Of a DNA stretch of 64,000 nucleotides, positions 27,042 to 35,972 are shown one piece after another. The first letter of the stretch is position 1. Each line of letters begins with the position of its first letter. This stretch comes from Hoeflea_A sp965204935 (lineage in GTDB: Bacteria; Pseudomonadota; Alphaproteobacteria; Rhizobiales; Rhizobiaceae): NCBI RefSeq assembly GCF_965204935.1, contig NZ_CBDBFO010000002.1; one strand, written 5' to 3'. Below the pieces are notes generated by a model. That model did no database searches and had not been told where the DNA came from. It worked only from the letters and a program-made list of their open reading frames with translations. Position numbers and translations under genes: made by a program.

Positions 27042-28466
27042 ATGACCACTGAAATCCTCGACCGTTTCGCCGCGATCGTCGGTGAGAAGAATGTCTTGCA
27101 CGACACGGCTGATACAGCCCCTTACCTGGTAGAGCCGCGCGGCATCTACCACGACCGGACACCCATGGTGCTCAGGCCGGGATCGGTGGGCGAAGTATCC
27201 GAGATCCTGAAGCTCGCGACTGAGACTGGAACCGCAATCGTGCCGCAGGCGGGCAACACGGGACATGTCGGCGGGCAGGTTCCGCTGGAAGGAACGCAGG
27301 ACCAGGTCATCCTTTCCATCTCGCGCCTCGACCAAATCCGCGCGGTTGACGGGACAGGCAACACCATGACCGTGGAGGCCGGCTGCGTTCTTGAGAACGT
27401 TCACAAGGCGGCGGCGGACATTCAGCGCATGTTCCCGCTGTCGCTCGGCTCGCAGGGCAGCTGTGAGATCGGCGGCAATCTGTCGACCAATGCCGGCGGC
27501 ACAGCGGTGCTCGCCTATGGCAATACCCGGCAGCTTTGCCTCGGCCTCGAGGTCGTGCTGCCTACCGGCGAGGTCTGGAACGGGCTGCGCAGCCTGAAGA
27601 AGGACAATACGGGCTACGACCTGCGCGACCTCTTCATCGGCGCCGAGGGAACGCTCGGCGTGATCACCGCCGCCGTCCTGAAACTGTTCCCCGTTCCACG
27701 CGGTCACCAGGTGGCGATCGCCGGTCTCAACAGTCCCAAGGCCGCACTGGCGGCGCTCGGTCTTGCGCAACAGCGCTGCGGCAGCGCCCTGACCGGCTTC
27801 GAACTGATGCCGCGCATCGGCGTGGAATTCACAGTGGCGCATATACCCGGCGTCAGGGATCCGCTGTCCGGCAAACATCCCTGGTACGTGCTGATCGACA
27901 TCTCTTCGGGACAGTCAGAAGAGGCCGCCGATGCCATGATGCAGGCGGTGCTTGAGGACGCGCTTGGCAAAAGCCTCATCGCGGATGCCGTCATCGCGCA
28001 GTCGGATGCGCAGCGCGCCGATTTCTGGCGCCTTCGGGAAACCATGTCCGAGGCGCAGAAACACGAGGGCGCGTCGATCAAGCACGACGTCTCGGTACCG
28101 GTTGCCGAAATTCCGCATTTCATGGAACGTGCAGACCGCGCGGTCCTTGCCGCCATGCCGGATGCACGGATCTACGCCTTCGGCCATGTGGGAGACGGCA
28201 ATATCCATTACAACATCACCCAACCCACGGGCGCCGACCCCGAGGCCTATCTTGCGCGGCGTTTCGAGATCAACGAGCTGGTTTACAAGATTGCCCTCGA
28301 CCTCGGCGGTTCGATTTCAGCGGAACACGGCATCGGACAGATGAAGCGCGACCGGCTTGCGGCGATCCGCCAACCGATCGAGATCGCGCTGATGCAACGG
28401 ATCAAGGCGGCTTTCGATCCGGCGGGGATCATGAATCCCGGCAAGGTGGTCGCCCTGCCCGACTGA
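27042..28466 (+). CDS. FAD-linked oxidase (D-2-hydroxyglutarate / D-lactate dehydrogenase family)
   Basis: 474 residues. The N-terminal PCMH-type FAD domain shows PQAGNTGHVGGQVP and LGSQGSCEIGGNLSTNAGG; the C-terminal cap domain shows YAFGHVGDGNIHYNI (metal/substrate histidines) and ISAEHGIGQMKRD, ending FDPAGIMNPGKV. This is the GlcD/D2HGDH family, which oxidises D-2-hydroxyacids and passes electrons to a quinone or ETF. It is complete, unlike the remnant at 21.7 kb. Nearness to the 2-oxoacid oxidoreductase operon hints at a shared role in 2-oxoacid metabolism, but the direction and spacing do not make an operon. Confidence 0.9.
   Translation: MTTEILDRFAAIVGEKNVLHDTADTAPYLVEPRGIYHDRTPMVLRPGSVGEVSEILKLATETGTAIVPQAGNTGHVGGQVPLEGTQDQVILSISRLDQIRAVDGTGNTMTVEAGCVLENVHKAAADIQRMFPLSLGSQGSCEIGGNLSTNAGGTAVLAYGNTRQLCLGLEVVLPTGEVWNGLRSLKKDNTGYDLRDLFIGAEGTLGVITAAVLKLFPVPRGHQVAIAGLNSPKAALAALGLAQQRCGSALTGFELMPRIGVEFTVAHIPGVRDPLSGKHPWYVLIDISSGQSEEAADAMMQAVLEDALGKSLIADAVIAQSDAQRADFWRLRETMSEAQKHEGASIKHDVSVPVAEIPHFMERADRAVLAAMPDARIYAFGHVGDGNIHYNITQPTGADPEAYLARRFEINELVYKIALDLGGSISAEHGIGQMKRDRLAAIRQPIEIALMQRIKAAFDPAGIMNPGKVVALPD
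27475..28132 (+). repeat. 658-base direct repeat, right copy
   Basis: Internal part of the intact FAD-linked oxidase gene, duplicated at 21759-22416 in the same orientation. Confidence 0.92.
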
Positions 28467-28674
28467 CCGGCTCCGGCATGCCGCGGCCATGCAAAGCCGG
28501 CCGCATTAAAGAAAGATTATCGCCTGTTTGAATTCGCTAACCATTTGCGAAAGCAGCATTTTCTTAACCGTAGATTTTAAGTCCGCTCGAAGGGAATTCG
28601 CGTAAGTTGCTGTTTGCAAGAGGACAAAAGTCCCGCACCGGTTGATCCGGCTCTCAGAAGAGACAGAGGCAAAT

Positions 28675-29241
28675 ATGACGAATTCAATGCGCAAACCGGC
28701 CTGGGCCGGGGATGAGTTGCGACTGGACCCGGGGCGATTTCCCCAGCAGGTGACCTACGCGTCGCGGCAGGATACGGACGGGATCACATTCACGCTCGAC
28801 AAGCGTGGTGCGGTCCTGCGCCGCAACTTGCCACAGAGCGGCCTGCCGCTTTCCATCGCCTTGCCGGCCCGTGCGTTCATGGGCATCGCGGCACGCGCAA
28901 TGGACCACGGCGACGGAACGGTGACGGTAACGCTGGAGCTGCACCACCAGGACAACGACCTGTGCGTTCCGCTCCTGGTTGCACACGACCTCGACGATAT
29001 TGCTGCCGACTGGCACTCCTGGTGCGAGATCTACAAGTTGCCGATGCTGATGATTGATGCGGACGGGACGGCCAGACCGCTGGACGAGCAGCTCGGACCG
29101 ATCAAGACGAAGGATGTGAAGCCGCGCAGGCGCCATGCCTTTCTGTCCCAGCGCCGGCCACGCTTCCTGGTGCGCCGGAGCACCGGCAAGCTGGGTGTGC
29201 GCATGGCCATCAAGGGCGAGGAAATCATCGCCCGCCGCTGA
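28675..29241 (+). CDS. DUF6101 family protein
   Basis: 188 residues. Conserved-looking core LDKRGAVLRRNLPQSGLPLSIALPA and DNDLCVPLLVAHDLDDIAADWHSW, with a basic tail (KPRRRHAFLSQRRPRFLVRR) ending GEEIIARR. No signal peptide or membrane span. I recognise it as the DUF6101 family of Rhizobiales proteins, function unknown. ATG 28675 follows a purine-rich GAGACAGAGG site. A strong terminator follows 26 bases after the stop, so it is a single-gene unit. Confidence 0.75.
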   Translation: MTNSMRKPAWAGDELRLDPGRFPQQVTYASRQDTDGITFTLDKRGAVLRRNLPQSGLPLSIALPARAFMGIAARAMDHGDGTVTVTLELHHQDNDLCVPLLVAHDLDDIAADWHSWCEIYKLPMLMIDADGTARPLDEQLGPIKTKDVKPRRRHAFLSQRRPRFLVRRSTGKLGVRMAIKGEEIIARR

Positions 29242-29267
29242 ACCGGTAAAACAGTTTGACAAGACCA

Positions 29268-29300
29268 GCCGCGATTGCACTGCAATCGCGGCTTTTGTTT
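29268..29300 (+). terminator. Rho-independent terminator after DUF6101 gene
   Basis: Perfect 12-base stem GCCGCGATTGCA / TGCAATCGCGGC with a one-base loop, followed by TTTTGTTT. It lies between the convergent DUF6101 gene and the ABC permease gene. Confidence 0.9.
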
Positions 29301-29341
29301 GTGGCACAAGAGATGAGATCCGGCCTGTCCTCGCCCGCAGG

Positions 29342-30868
29342 CTAGGCTTCGCGCGGCCTGACCATCCAGACAAAGACCAAAACCAGGAGCGCCAGCGAGG
29401 CGGTCAAGACCGCCAGTGCGTTGCCCAGCGCCGCAAAGGCCGCCGTTCCCGCCCAGCATATGGACGAGAACGCTTCAGCCAGCGTGGCGATCTTGGACGA
29501 TGCGTGGCGGTGGCGGAAGTGGATGCGTTTGGCCTGCGCCCGGAACCAAACCTGCATGGCCGTCGCGGCCGAGGCCGAAAGGACAAGGCAGATGGCTGTG
29601 ATCAGCGCGGCGCGCGGGTCGACAAGGGCGAGGAACAGCACGATCGGCGCGACGGCCAGACCAACCGCGACCAGAACCGCTTCGATCTTTGCCTGGAGCG
29701 CAATATGCGCCGACATCGGGGCGGACTGGACGAGATCCGGCGCATCCTCCCCGCAAAGCGTCAGCCAGGCGAGCCCGCCGGCGAGTTGACCGGACGCCAT
29801 CACGACGACCGGTACGACGACAATAACCGCGCCGATATCGGAACCGAAATTGCGCCACAGCAGGAAGGCCGGCACCAGCAGATAGAGCATCTGCATCAGC
29901 GTTTGCGACAACAGCCAGGGGTCGCGCGCCAGGAGAACCAGTTCCTTGCGCCGCATGGTCCGGCGCACGGTTCCGGCACGGAATCTTGCCGGCCGCCTCG
30001 TGTTTGCCGTGTTCTGCTCGCTGACGCCGACGGTGGAAAGCGCGAGTGCAGCAAAACGGGACGAAAACGCTGCGATCGAAAGGGCCAGGACGCCGAAACC
30101 GCCAATGCAGAACGCCAGAACAGCGGAGACATCGCCGAGCAGCGCGCGTGCAGGTATCCACACAGGCGATGCGGGCCCCGGAAGACTTCCGGTCAGTTCC
30201 GGCGACGTCAGGACGCTGAGGCGTGAAAGATTGCCGAAATAGACGATGGCGACGAGCTTCATGGCGATCGCGAAACCGGCCCCGATAATGGCTGCGATGA
30301 TCTGCGCGATGAAACGCGTGCGCTTCGGCCCGACCGTGCGAAAAAGGGCGACGGCGACGATGAGGGCTATCGCCGTCGCGATCGCCGACATGGCAAGCAG
30401 CGCGAAATAGCCGAGGAGCCAAACCGGCCCTTCAAGAAACGCCATGACATTGAAGAACGGCGCGACAAGCGCCGCGGACATGACGACACTCATCAGCGTG
30501 ATTGCGCAGAAACGCACGATAAATATGCGGGCCGATGGCGCCGGCGACGTCAGGATTAGATCGAGATCGGCGCGCGCGTAAAAGGCGCGCGTCACCATTT
30601 CCAGCGCCTGCGAAACCATCAGGCTGAGCGAAACAAGCGCGCACCCGGAAACGAAGATGAAGACGGTGCGCGGGTCGGTGTCGGCAAGATTGACGGAATC
30701 GGTCACCGTGTACCAGGCCACGACATGCATGCCGACGATAAATCCGGCCAGCGTCAGTCCGACAAGGAGTTTGCGGTGCGGCTTTCCGCGCAGGACAAGG
30801 GACGTCCAGTCACGCCAGAAGAGACCGACCTCGTGGCGCGCGAACCAGGCAAGCGAGGCGCTGGACAT
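29342..30868 (-). CDS. ABC transporter permease (ABC-2 type exporter, membrane subunit)
   Basis: 508 residues with about ten or more hydrophobic spans (for example LVGLTLAGFIVGMHVVAWY near residue 35 and the last span ALAVLTASLALLVLVFVWM). No binding or catalytic motif. Its start overlaps the ATPase gene stop (both at 30868), so it is the partner of that ATPase in a two-gene export system. An element NTRRPARFRAGTVRRTMRRKELVLLA in the middle looks like a cytoplasmic coupling region. The substrate is unknown. Confidence 0.82.
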   Translation of the reverse strand: MSSASLAWFARHEVGLFWRDWTSLVLRGKPHRKLLVGLTLAGFIVGMHVVAWYTVTDSVNLADTDPRTVFIFVSGCALVSLSLMVSQALEMVTRAFYARADLDLILTSPAPSARIFIVRFCAITLMSVVMSAALVAPFFNVMAFLEGPVWLLGYFALLAMSAIATAIALIVAVALFRTVGPKRTRFIAQIIAAIIGAGFAIAMKLVAIVYFGNLSRLSVLTSPELTGSLPGPASPVWIPARALLGDVSAVLAFCIGGFGVLALSIAAFSSRFAALALSTVGVSEQNTANTRRPARFRAGTVRRTMRRKELVLLARDPWLLSQTLMQMLYLLVPAFLLWRNFGSDIGAVIVVVPVVVMASGQLAGGLAWLTLCGEDAPDLVQSAPMSAHIALQAKIEAVLVAVGLAVAPIVLFLALVDPRAALITAICLVLSASAATAMQVWFRAQAKRIHFRHRHASSKIATLAEAFSSICWAGTAAFAALGNALAVLTASLALLVLVFVWMVRPREA

Positions 30869-31638
30869 CAGGCAGCCACCTCGCCGGTTTCGCCCTCGGC
30901 CACAAGATCGAGGAAGATATCCTCGAGGTTCGAACCGTCGCGTCCGGATCTGGCGCGCAGCTCCTCGAGCGTGCCTTCCGCGATCAGCCGGCCGCGATCG
31001 ATTACGCCGATGCGGCGGGCCATGCGCTCGGCCACTTCCAGAATATGCGTTGTCATGATCACTGTGGCGCCACCGGCGACCCGTTCCTGCAAAACGCTTT
31101 TGACCTGGCGCGCGGAACCGGCGTCGAGACCCGTCAGCGGCTCGTCCAGAATGATCAGGCGCGGGTCGTGGACAAGGGCGCCGGCCAGCGCCACCTTCTG
31201 GCGCATACCCTTCGAAAATCCGCCGCAGCGCTCATGGGCGTGTGGGCCAAGACCGAGAAGTTCCAGCAGGCCAGCGCTGCGCGTTTCGGCCGCCCCGGGG
31301 TCGACGCTCCAAAGTCCGGCGACGAATTCCAGATATTCGAAAGGCGACAGCTTGTCATAGATCATCGGCTCGTCCGGAACCCAGGCGACGACGCGCTTTG
31401 CCTCCACCGCATTGTGCAGGGCATTGATCCCGTAGATGGAGATGGTGCCCGAATCCGGCGGCAATAAACCGGCAACCATGCGCAAGGTCGTGGTCTTGCC
31501 CGCCCCGTTCGGACCCAGCAAGGCGTAGAATTCTCCCGCCTTAACGGTCAGGTCGAGGCCGTTCACGGCGGGCTTGTCGAAGCTCTTGTGCAGGCCGGCT
31601 ATCGACAAAGCCGGAATTGCTTGCGGGTGGGCGGTCAT
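30868..31638 (-). CDS. ABC transporter ATP-binding protein
   Basis: 256 residues. Walker A GPNGAGKTTTLRM (about residues 39-51), signature GFSKGMRQKVALAG, Walker B RLIILDEPLTGLD, and switch histidine in IMTTHILEVAERM. The DRGRLIAEGTLEELRA ending is typical of ABC-2 type export ATPases. It is the first gene of a two-gene operon with the permease at 29342-30868. The substrate is not inferable. Confidence 0.93.
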   Translation of the reverse strand: MTAHPQAIPALSIAGLHKSFDKPAVNGLDLTVKAGEFYALLGPNGAGKTTTLRMVAGLLPPDSGTISIYGINALHNAVEAKRVVAWVPDEPMIYDKLSPFEYLEFVAGLWSVDPGAAETRSAGLLELLGLGPHAHERCGGFSKGMRQKVALAGALVHDPRLIILDEPLTGLDAGSARQVKSVLQERVAGGATVIMTTHILEVAERMARRIGVIDRGRLIAEGTLEELRARSGRDGSNLEDIFLDLVAEGETGEVAA

Positions 31639-31770
31639 GCGGATCCCCGAAATTCTTCAACAGGGCGATGCAGGATTGCCCGCCCGTCAGCAATCCAGCA
31701 TTAACGCAAGCCCGTTGAAACGAGGTAAACGGCGCGCCTCAAATCCGAAGAATGTGCCGGCGCGAACCGG

Positions 31771-32172
31771 TTACAGCCGGTTGAACTCAAACTCCTCGCA
31801 CGAGTGCCCCATCTGCGCGAGCCCCTCCTCCAGGTGATCGGCGAGCATTGGCATGCCAAGCAGATATTGCGCCGTTCGTTCGTTATGGGCGTGCGTGGCC
31901 TGAGAACGCAGGTCATCCCAGTCGCTGCGGTCATAATCCTCGCGCCCAAGCCAGGCAAGGGTCACCAGATCGATCTGCTCATCGACCGAAAGGGATGAAA
32001 TGAAGGACGTCAGTTCTTCCTCGACCGGATCATCACGATGGCTTTCCAGCACCGAATACATGCCATCATCCGAAGCGTTCGATCCGGGATCCGGGTCCGT
32101 CACCGCGTCCTTGACGTCGAATTCACGCGCCTTGATGATCGTGAAGCAGACTTTTTCCGTTGAAATTTCCAT
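31771..32172 (-). CDS. DUF3775 domain-containing protein
   Basis: 133 acidic residues. The C-terminal half (LSVDEQIDLVTLAWLGREDYD, then HNERTAQYLLGMPMLADHLEEGL) matches the DUF3775 pattern found in alphaproteobacteria; function unknown. ATG 32172 has an AGGAGGA ribosome-binding site about ten bases upstream. It diverges from the HPF gene, and the 228-base gap between them contains an FNR/FixK-like box. Confidence 0.75.
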   Translation of the reverse strand: MEISTEKVCFTIIKAREFDVKDAVTDPDPGSNASDDGMYSVLESHRDDPVEEELTSFISSLSVDEQIDLVTLAWLGREDYDRSDWDDLRSQATHAHNERTAQYLLGMPMLADHLEEGLAQMGHSCEEFEFNRL

Positions 32173-32323
32173 CACTGCCCAATCCTCCTGGAGACAGCCA
32201 ATCTTCCGGCACGCCCGTTTGTGGCGGCCACAAGAAAAACTACATGAGAAAGAGGGCGACAGATTTGAGATGGGTCAAATCAACCGACTGTTTTTTTGCA
32301 CCAAACGAACGGTGCGGATGATC

Positions 32324-32337
32324 TTGATCCAAATCAA
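32324..32337. promoter_or_regulatory. FNR/FixK-type binding site upstream of hpf
   Basis: TTGATCCAAATCAA matches the TTGAT-N4-ATCAA consensus of FNR/FixK/FnrN regulators exactly and is centred about 70 bases before the HPF start codon. This predicts induction of ribosome hibernation at low oxygen. Confidence 0.7.
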
Positions 32338-32400
32338 AGCAGGTGCCGGCGCTAACGCGCAGGATCACTGCAACAGCTTTGAAATGCGGAGTAAAACAAA

Positions 32401-32772
32401 ATGCAAATCCCCCCGAAAATCAGTTTTCACGGCATGGACACATCCGAGGCAGTGGAGGCCCGGATCATGGAGCGCATAGACAAGCTGGAGGAGTATCACA
32501 AACGCATCGTGTCCTGCCGCGTTGCGGTCTCAGCGCCGCACCGCCACAACCGCAAGGGCAAGATTTTCGATGTGCGCATCGATGTCGGCGTGCCCGGCCG
32601 GGAGATTGTCGTCAACCGGGAACCGGGCAAGAACCACGCGCACGAGGATGTTTATGTGGCAATCAGGGACGCGTTCAACGCGGCTCATCGCCAGCTTGAG
32701 GACCATTTCCGCAAGCGCGGCGCCATGCGCGTAAAGGACCATGCGCCGCACAGCCACGGAACCGTTGATTAG
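32401..32772 (+). CDS. hpf: Ribosome hibernation-promoting factor / RaiA family
   Basis: 123 residues, the short HPF/YfiA form with only the beta-alpha ribosome-binding domain: KISFHGMDTSEAVEARIMERIDKLEEY, then RVAVSAPHRHNRKGKIFDVRI and EDVYVAIRDAFNAAHRQLEDH. The basic C-terminal tail (RKRGAMRVKDHAPHSHG) is histidine-rich. It would bind the 30S decoding centre and silence ribosomes under stress. The FNR/FixK-like box upstream suggests oxygen control. The stop overlaps the stop of the convergent ubiA gene. Confidence 0.88.
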   Translation: MQIPPKISFHGMDTSEAVEARIMERIDKLEEYHKRIVSCRVAVSAPHRHNRKGKIFDVRIDVGVPGREIVVNREPGKNHAHEDVYVAIRDAFNAAHRQLEDHFRKRGAMRVKDHAPHSHGTVD

Positions 32773-33719
32773 ACCAGGTTTGTTCCAACGCCGGCCCACA
32801 ATCCCAGGAAGAGTGCCAGACCGACGCGGTTGTTCGACTTGAACAGCGCCAGGCATTGCGCGCCGTCGTCAATATCGACGACAGCAATCTGCCAGGCGAG
32901 CATCGCGCCGGCGGCGGCGACACCGATATAGGCGGGCCACGACGTGCCGGTCAGCCAGATGGAAAGGGCGAACAACACAAGCGCCGCTGCGTAGATGCCA
33001 GTCAGCCAGCCCTTTGTCCTGTCGCCGAAAAGGCGCGCCGTGGAACGCACACCGATCAACGCGTCATCCTCCTTGTCCTGATGGGCGTAGAGCGTGTCGT
33101 AGCCGATCGTCCACAACACGGCGCCGGCGTAAAGTACCAATGGCGCAAGGCCGAGGTCTCCGAAAGCGCCGGCCCAGCCCATCAACGCACCCCAGGAAAA
33201 GGCCAGGCCGAGGAAGAATTGCGGCCAGTCGGTGAACCGTTTGGCAAAGGGGTATATGGCCACCACCGCCAGCGAGCAGATGCCGAGGACGATGGCGTAA
33301 AGGTTGAACTGTAGCAGTACGATTAGGCCGACAAGGGCCTGGGCGACCATGAAGATCTTGGCCTGCATACGCGTGACACGGCCGGAAGGCAGCGGCCGCG
33401 AACGCGTGCGCGCCACTTTCATGTCGATATCGTGATCAACGAGGTCATTATAGGTACAGCCGGCGCCGCGCATGGCAACCGCACCGATGAAGAAGAGCAG
33501 CAGATGACCGATGACAAGTCCCGGCAGCAGCGGGCCCGAAACAGTCTGCGCATTGGCGGCCAGCATCGTCGACCACCAGCACGGCCACATCAGCAACTGC
33601 CATCCGATCGGCCGGTCCCAGCGTGCAAGCTGCGCATAGGGCCACAGCCACGGCGGCAGCAGCCGGTAGGCCAGATTGTCGGACGGCGCGTCGGCAACGC
33701 GACCGGTATCAGTCGACAT
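32769..33719 (-). CDS. ubiA: 4-hydroxybenzoate polyprenyltransferase
   Basis: About 316 residues from ATG 33719 (MSTDTGRV; an ATG at 33728 is also possible). Polytopic membrane prenyltransferase: first aspartate motif NDLVDHDIDMKVARTRSRPLPSG, second YAHQDKEDDALIGVRSTARLFG, about eight to nine hydrophobic helices. It joins the polyprenyl chain to 4-hydroxybenzoate in ubiquinone synthesis. The chain donor is probably made by the synthase at 41.6 kb. Divergent from purD. Confidence 0.93.
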   Translation of the reverse strand: MSTDTGRVADAPSDNLAYRLLPPWLWPYAQLARWDRPIGWQLLMWPCWWSTMLAANAQTVSGPLLPGLVIGHLLLFFIGAVAMRGAGCTYNDLVDHDIDMKVARTRSRPLPSGRVTRMQAKIFMVAQALVGLIVLLQFNLYAIVLGICSLAVVAIYPFAKRFTDWPQFFLGLAFSWGALMGWAGAFGDLGLAPLVLYAGAVLWTIGYDTLYAHQDKEDDALIGVRSTARLFGDRTKGWLTGIYAAALVLFALSIWLTGTSWPAYIGVAAAGAMLAWQIAVVDIDDGAQCLALFKSNNRVGLALFLGLWAGVGTNLV

Positions 33720-33883
33720 GTCCTGCATGCGGTGGTGGTGGCAGCATCGGTGGCGCGGAGTCAAGATGGCATGGGCACAAGTGAATAATATGCCGCAGCA
33801 GTGGCACTCGTTCCCTTGACCCTGCCGCACACCGTGTTAACCCCAATTTGAACAAGGACTGTGAAAAAGAGGGGAGAGCGGCG

Positions 33884-35158
33884 ATGAATGTGCTTTTGAT
33901 CGGTTCCGGCGGCCGTGAGCACGCCCTTGCCTGGAAGATTGCCGCATCGCCGGTTCTTCAGAAACTCTATTGCGCGCCAGGCAATCCGGGTATCGCCCAG
34001 GAGGCGGAATGCGTGGACCTCGACGTATCCGACCACCGGGCGGTGGTTACCTTCTGTGCCGAGCAGGAAGTCAGCCTGGTTGTCGTCGGGCCAGAGGCGC
34101 CCCTCGTCGCCGGAATCGCGGATGCCTTGCACGATGCCGGCATCCCGGTGTTCGGGCCGACCGCCGCAGCGGCGCAGCTTGAAGGCTCGAAAGGCTTCAC
34201 CAAGGATCTGTGCGACCGCTACAACATTCCGACCGGCGCCTATATGCGCTTCAACAACGCGCCCAAGGCCAAAGCCTATGCGCGCGAAACGGGGGCGCCG
34301 ATCGTTATCAAGGCCGACGGCCTCGCCGCCGGAAAGGGCGTAACCGTCGCGATGACCCTCGAAGAGGCCTTTGCGGCCATTGAGGACTGTTTCGAGGGTG
34401 CCTTCGGTGAGGCCGGCGCCGAAGTCGTCGTTGAAGAGTTCCTGGAGGGCGAGGAAGCGAGTTTCTTTTGCATCTGCGACGGCACAAACGCCCTGCCCCT
34501 GACGACGGCGCAGGATCACAAACCCGTCGGTGACGGCGATACCGGTCCTAACACAGGCGGCATGGGCGCCTACTCCCCCGCCCCGGTGATGACCGACAAA
34601 CTCGTCGAGGAAACAATGGAGCGGATCATCAAACCGACCCTGCGCGGCATGGCGGACCGCGGCACGCCGTTCACGGGCGTTCTTTATGCAGGCTTGATGA
34701 TCACCGCCTCGGGGCCGCAACTGATCGAGTACAATGTGCGTTTCGGCGATCCGGAATGCCAGGTCCTGATGATGCGCCTCAAGGACGACATCCTGATGCT
34801 GATGAAAGCGGCGGCGGATGAGCTGCTGTGGACGATGAGCGCGCGCTGGATCGACGAAGCCGCCCTTTGCGTGGTCATGGCCACCAAGGGCTATCCGGGC
34901 TCTTATGAAAAAGGCTCGAAAATCCAAAATCTCGAGGCCGCGTCCGCATTGCACGACGTCGAGATCTTCCATGCCGGTACAAAGCGCGACGGCGACGATA
35001 TCGTCGCCAATGGCGGTCGGGTCCTTGGTGTCACGGCGCTCGGAGATACCGTCAAGGCCGCCCATGACCAGGCCTACATGGCCGTCGATCTGATTGACTG
35101 GCCGGAAGGCTTTTGCCGGCGGGACATCGGCTGGCGGGCGATCGCGCGCGAGAAATAG
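33884..35158 (+). CDS. purD: Phosphoribosylamine-glycine ligase (GAR synthetase)
   Basis: 424 residues, standard PurD, ATP-grasp enzyme for the second step of purine synthesis. Seen: NVLLIGSGGREHALAWKI at the N-terminus, GSKGFTKDLCDRYNIPT, VIKADGLAAGKGVTVA (ATP site), GPNTGGMGAYSPAPV and EYNVRFGDPECQ (metal site). The ATG at 33884 follows GGGGAGAG, and the upstream in-frame extension is not family-like. It is a single gene, with a promoter shared with divergent ubiA. Confidence 0.97.
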   Translation: MNVLLIGSGGREHALAWKIAASPVLQKLYCAPGNPGIAQEAECVDLDVSDHRAVVTFCAEQEVSLVVVGPEAPLVAGIADALHDAGIPVFGPTAAAAQLEGSKGFTKDLCDRYNIPTGAYMRFNNAPKAKAYARETGAPIVIKADGLAAGKGVTVAMTLEEAFAAIEDCFEGAFGEAGAEVVVEEFLEGEEASFFCICDGTNALPLTTAQDHKPVGDGDTGPNTGGMGAYSPAPVMTDKLVEETMERIIKPTLRGMADRGTPFTGVLYAGLMITASGPQLIEYNVRFGDPECQVLMMRLKDDILMLMKAAADELLWTMSARWIDEAALCVVMATKGYPGSYEKGSKIQNLEAASALHDVEIFHAGTKRDGDDIVANGGRVLGVTALGDTVKAAHDQAYMAVDLIDWPEGFCRRDIGWRAIAREK

Positions 35159-35258
35159 GGTTTTTGACGCTTCTGCGTTTGCGGAATGTTAACCATGCCT
35201 GAAAACCGGTTGAAAAGGCTTCCATGTTAGTTTCCAGGGAACAACCCGGGAGAATGAC

Positions 35259-35864
35259 ATGACCCGCCTTATGGTATTTGCATCGTTTCTTGCCCTGGCC
35301 GCCGCACCGGCTGTGGCCGGCGACTCGGTCATCAAAGTGACCTCAGACAAGCAGGGCGCAGGCAGCGTTATCAATTTCAACTGCTCAGCGTGCCCGCCCT
35401 TGAAGCCGAAGGAAAAGGGGCCCGACGTCCACGGCGTTGAGGTGATCGAAGCTGAAATCGGCGGAAAGAAGAAAACCGTCCAGACCGACAATATGATGGG
35501 TGGAAGCGCTGTCCGGATTGTCAAATCCGCTCCTGCGGGCGCTCAATATGCCGGTGAAACCGTCACGCACAGCAAGGCGGGCACGACTGTCGCATCCGAA
35601 CACCATGGCACGATCCACGTCGTTCCGGGAACCAAGCCGATCGTTGCCGACAGCGGCACGACATTCGAGGGCGGCGGCGAATTCAATGTCGAGGAAGTTG
35701 GCGATAACAACGTCCGCCGGGACGGTGTCGACGACACCTCGCAGACCTCCTCGGTCAACATGAACGATGCGCAGAATGACAATGCCGGCCAGCAGGCATC
35801 GCAAGGTGGTGAACAACCGCACAATAACGGTGCCGAGATCATCGAGTTGCGTGAAACGCACTAG
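35259..35864 (+). CDS. Secreted HPE1-like domain protein
   Basis: 201 residues. Signal peptide of about 20 residues (MTRLMVFASFLALAAAPAVAG). The first half of the mature protein has FNCSACPPLKPKEKGPDV and ETDNM-type WMGGS-like stretch (TDNMMGGSAVRIVKSA), which matches what is annotated as plant virulence effector HPE1-like in Rhizobiales. The second half is low complexity, rich in Asn, Asp, Gln and Gly (MNDAQNDNAGQQASQGG). Likely periplasmic or secreted; a role in plant association should not be assumed from the name. A terminator follows. Confidence 0.65.
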   Translation: MTRLMVFASFLALAAAPAVAGDSVIKVTSDKQGAGSVINFNCSACPPLKPKEKGPDVHGVEVIEAEIGGKKKTVQTDNMMGGSAVRIVKSAPAGAQYAGETVTHSKAGTTVASEHHGTIHVVPGTKPIVADSGTTFEGGGEFNVEEVGDNNVRRDGVDDTSQTSSVNMNDAQNDNAGQQASQGGEQPHNNGAEIIELRETH

Positions 35865-35893
35865 CCGGGCACCGGTTCATCAATGGTTTGTCG

Positions 35894-35918
35894 GGGGTGG
35901 CTTTATGCCACCCCTTTT
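35894..35918 (+). terminator. Rho-independent terminator after HPE1-like gene
   Basis: Stem GGGGTGGC / GCCACCCC with loop TTTAT followed by TTTT. It stands 30 bases after the stop codon, before the convergent glyS gene. Confidence 0.88.
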
Positions 35919-35972
35919 GGTTTGTCCTCGGATTACCGAATTGCCGGTGTGCCTTACCGGGCTCGGCCGGCG

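Noticed and set aside
33761..35065. Long minus-strand open frame opposite purD
   Set aside because: It mirrors the purD frame and has no family likeness or ribosome-binding site; purD is certain.
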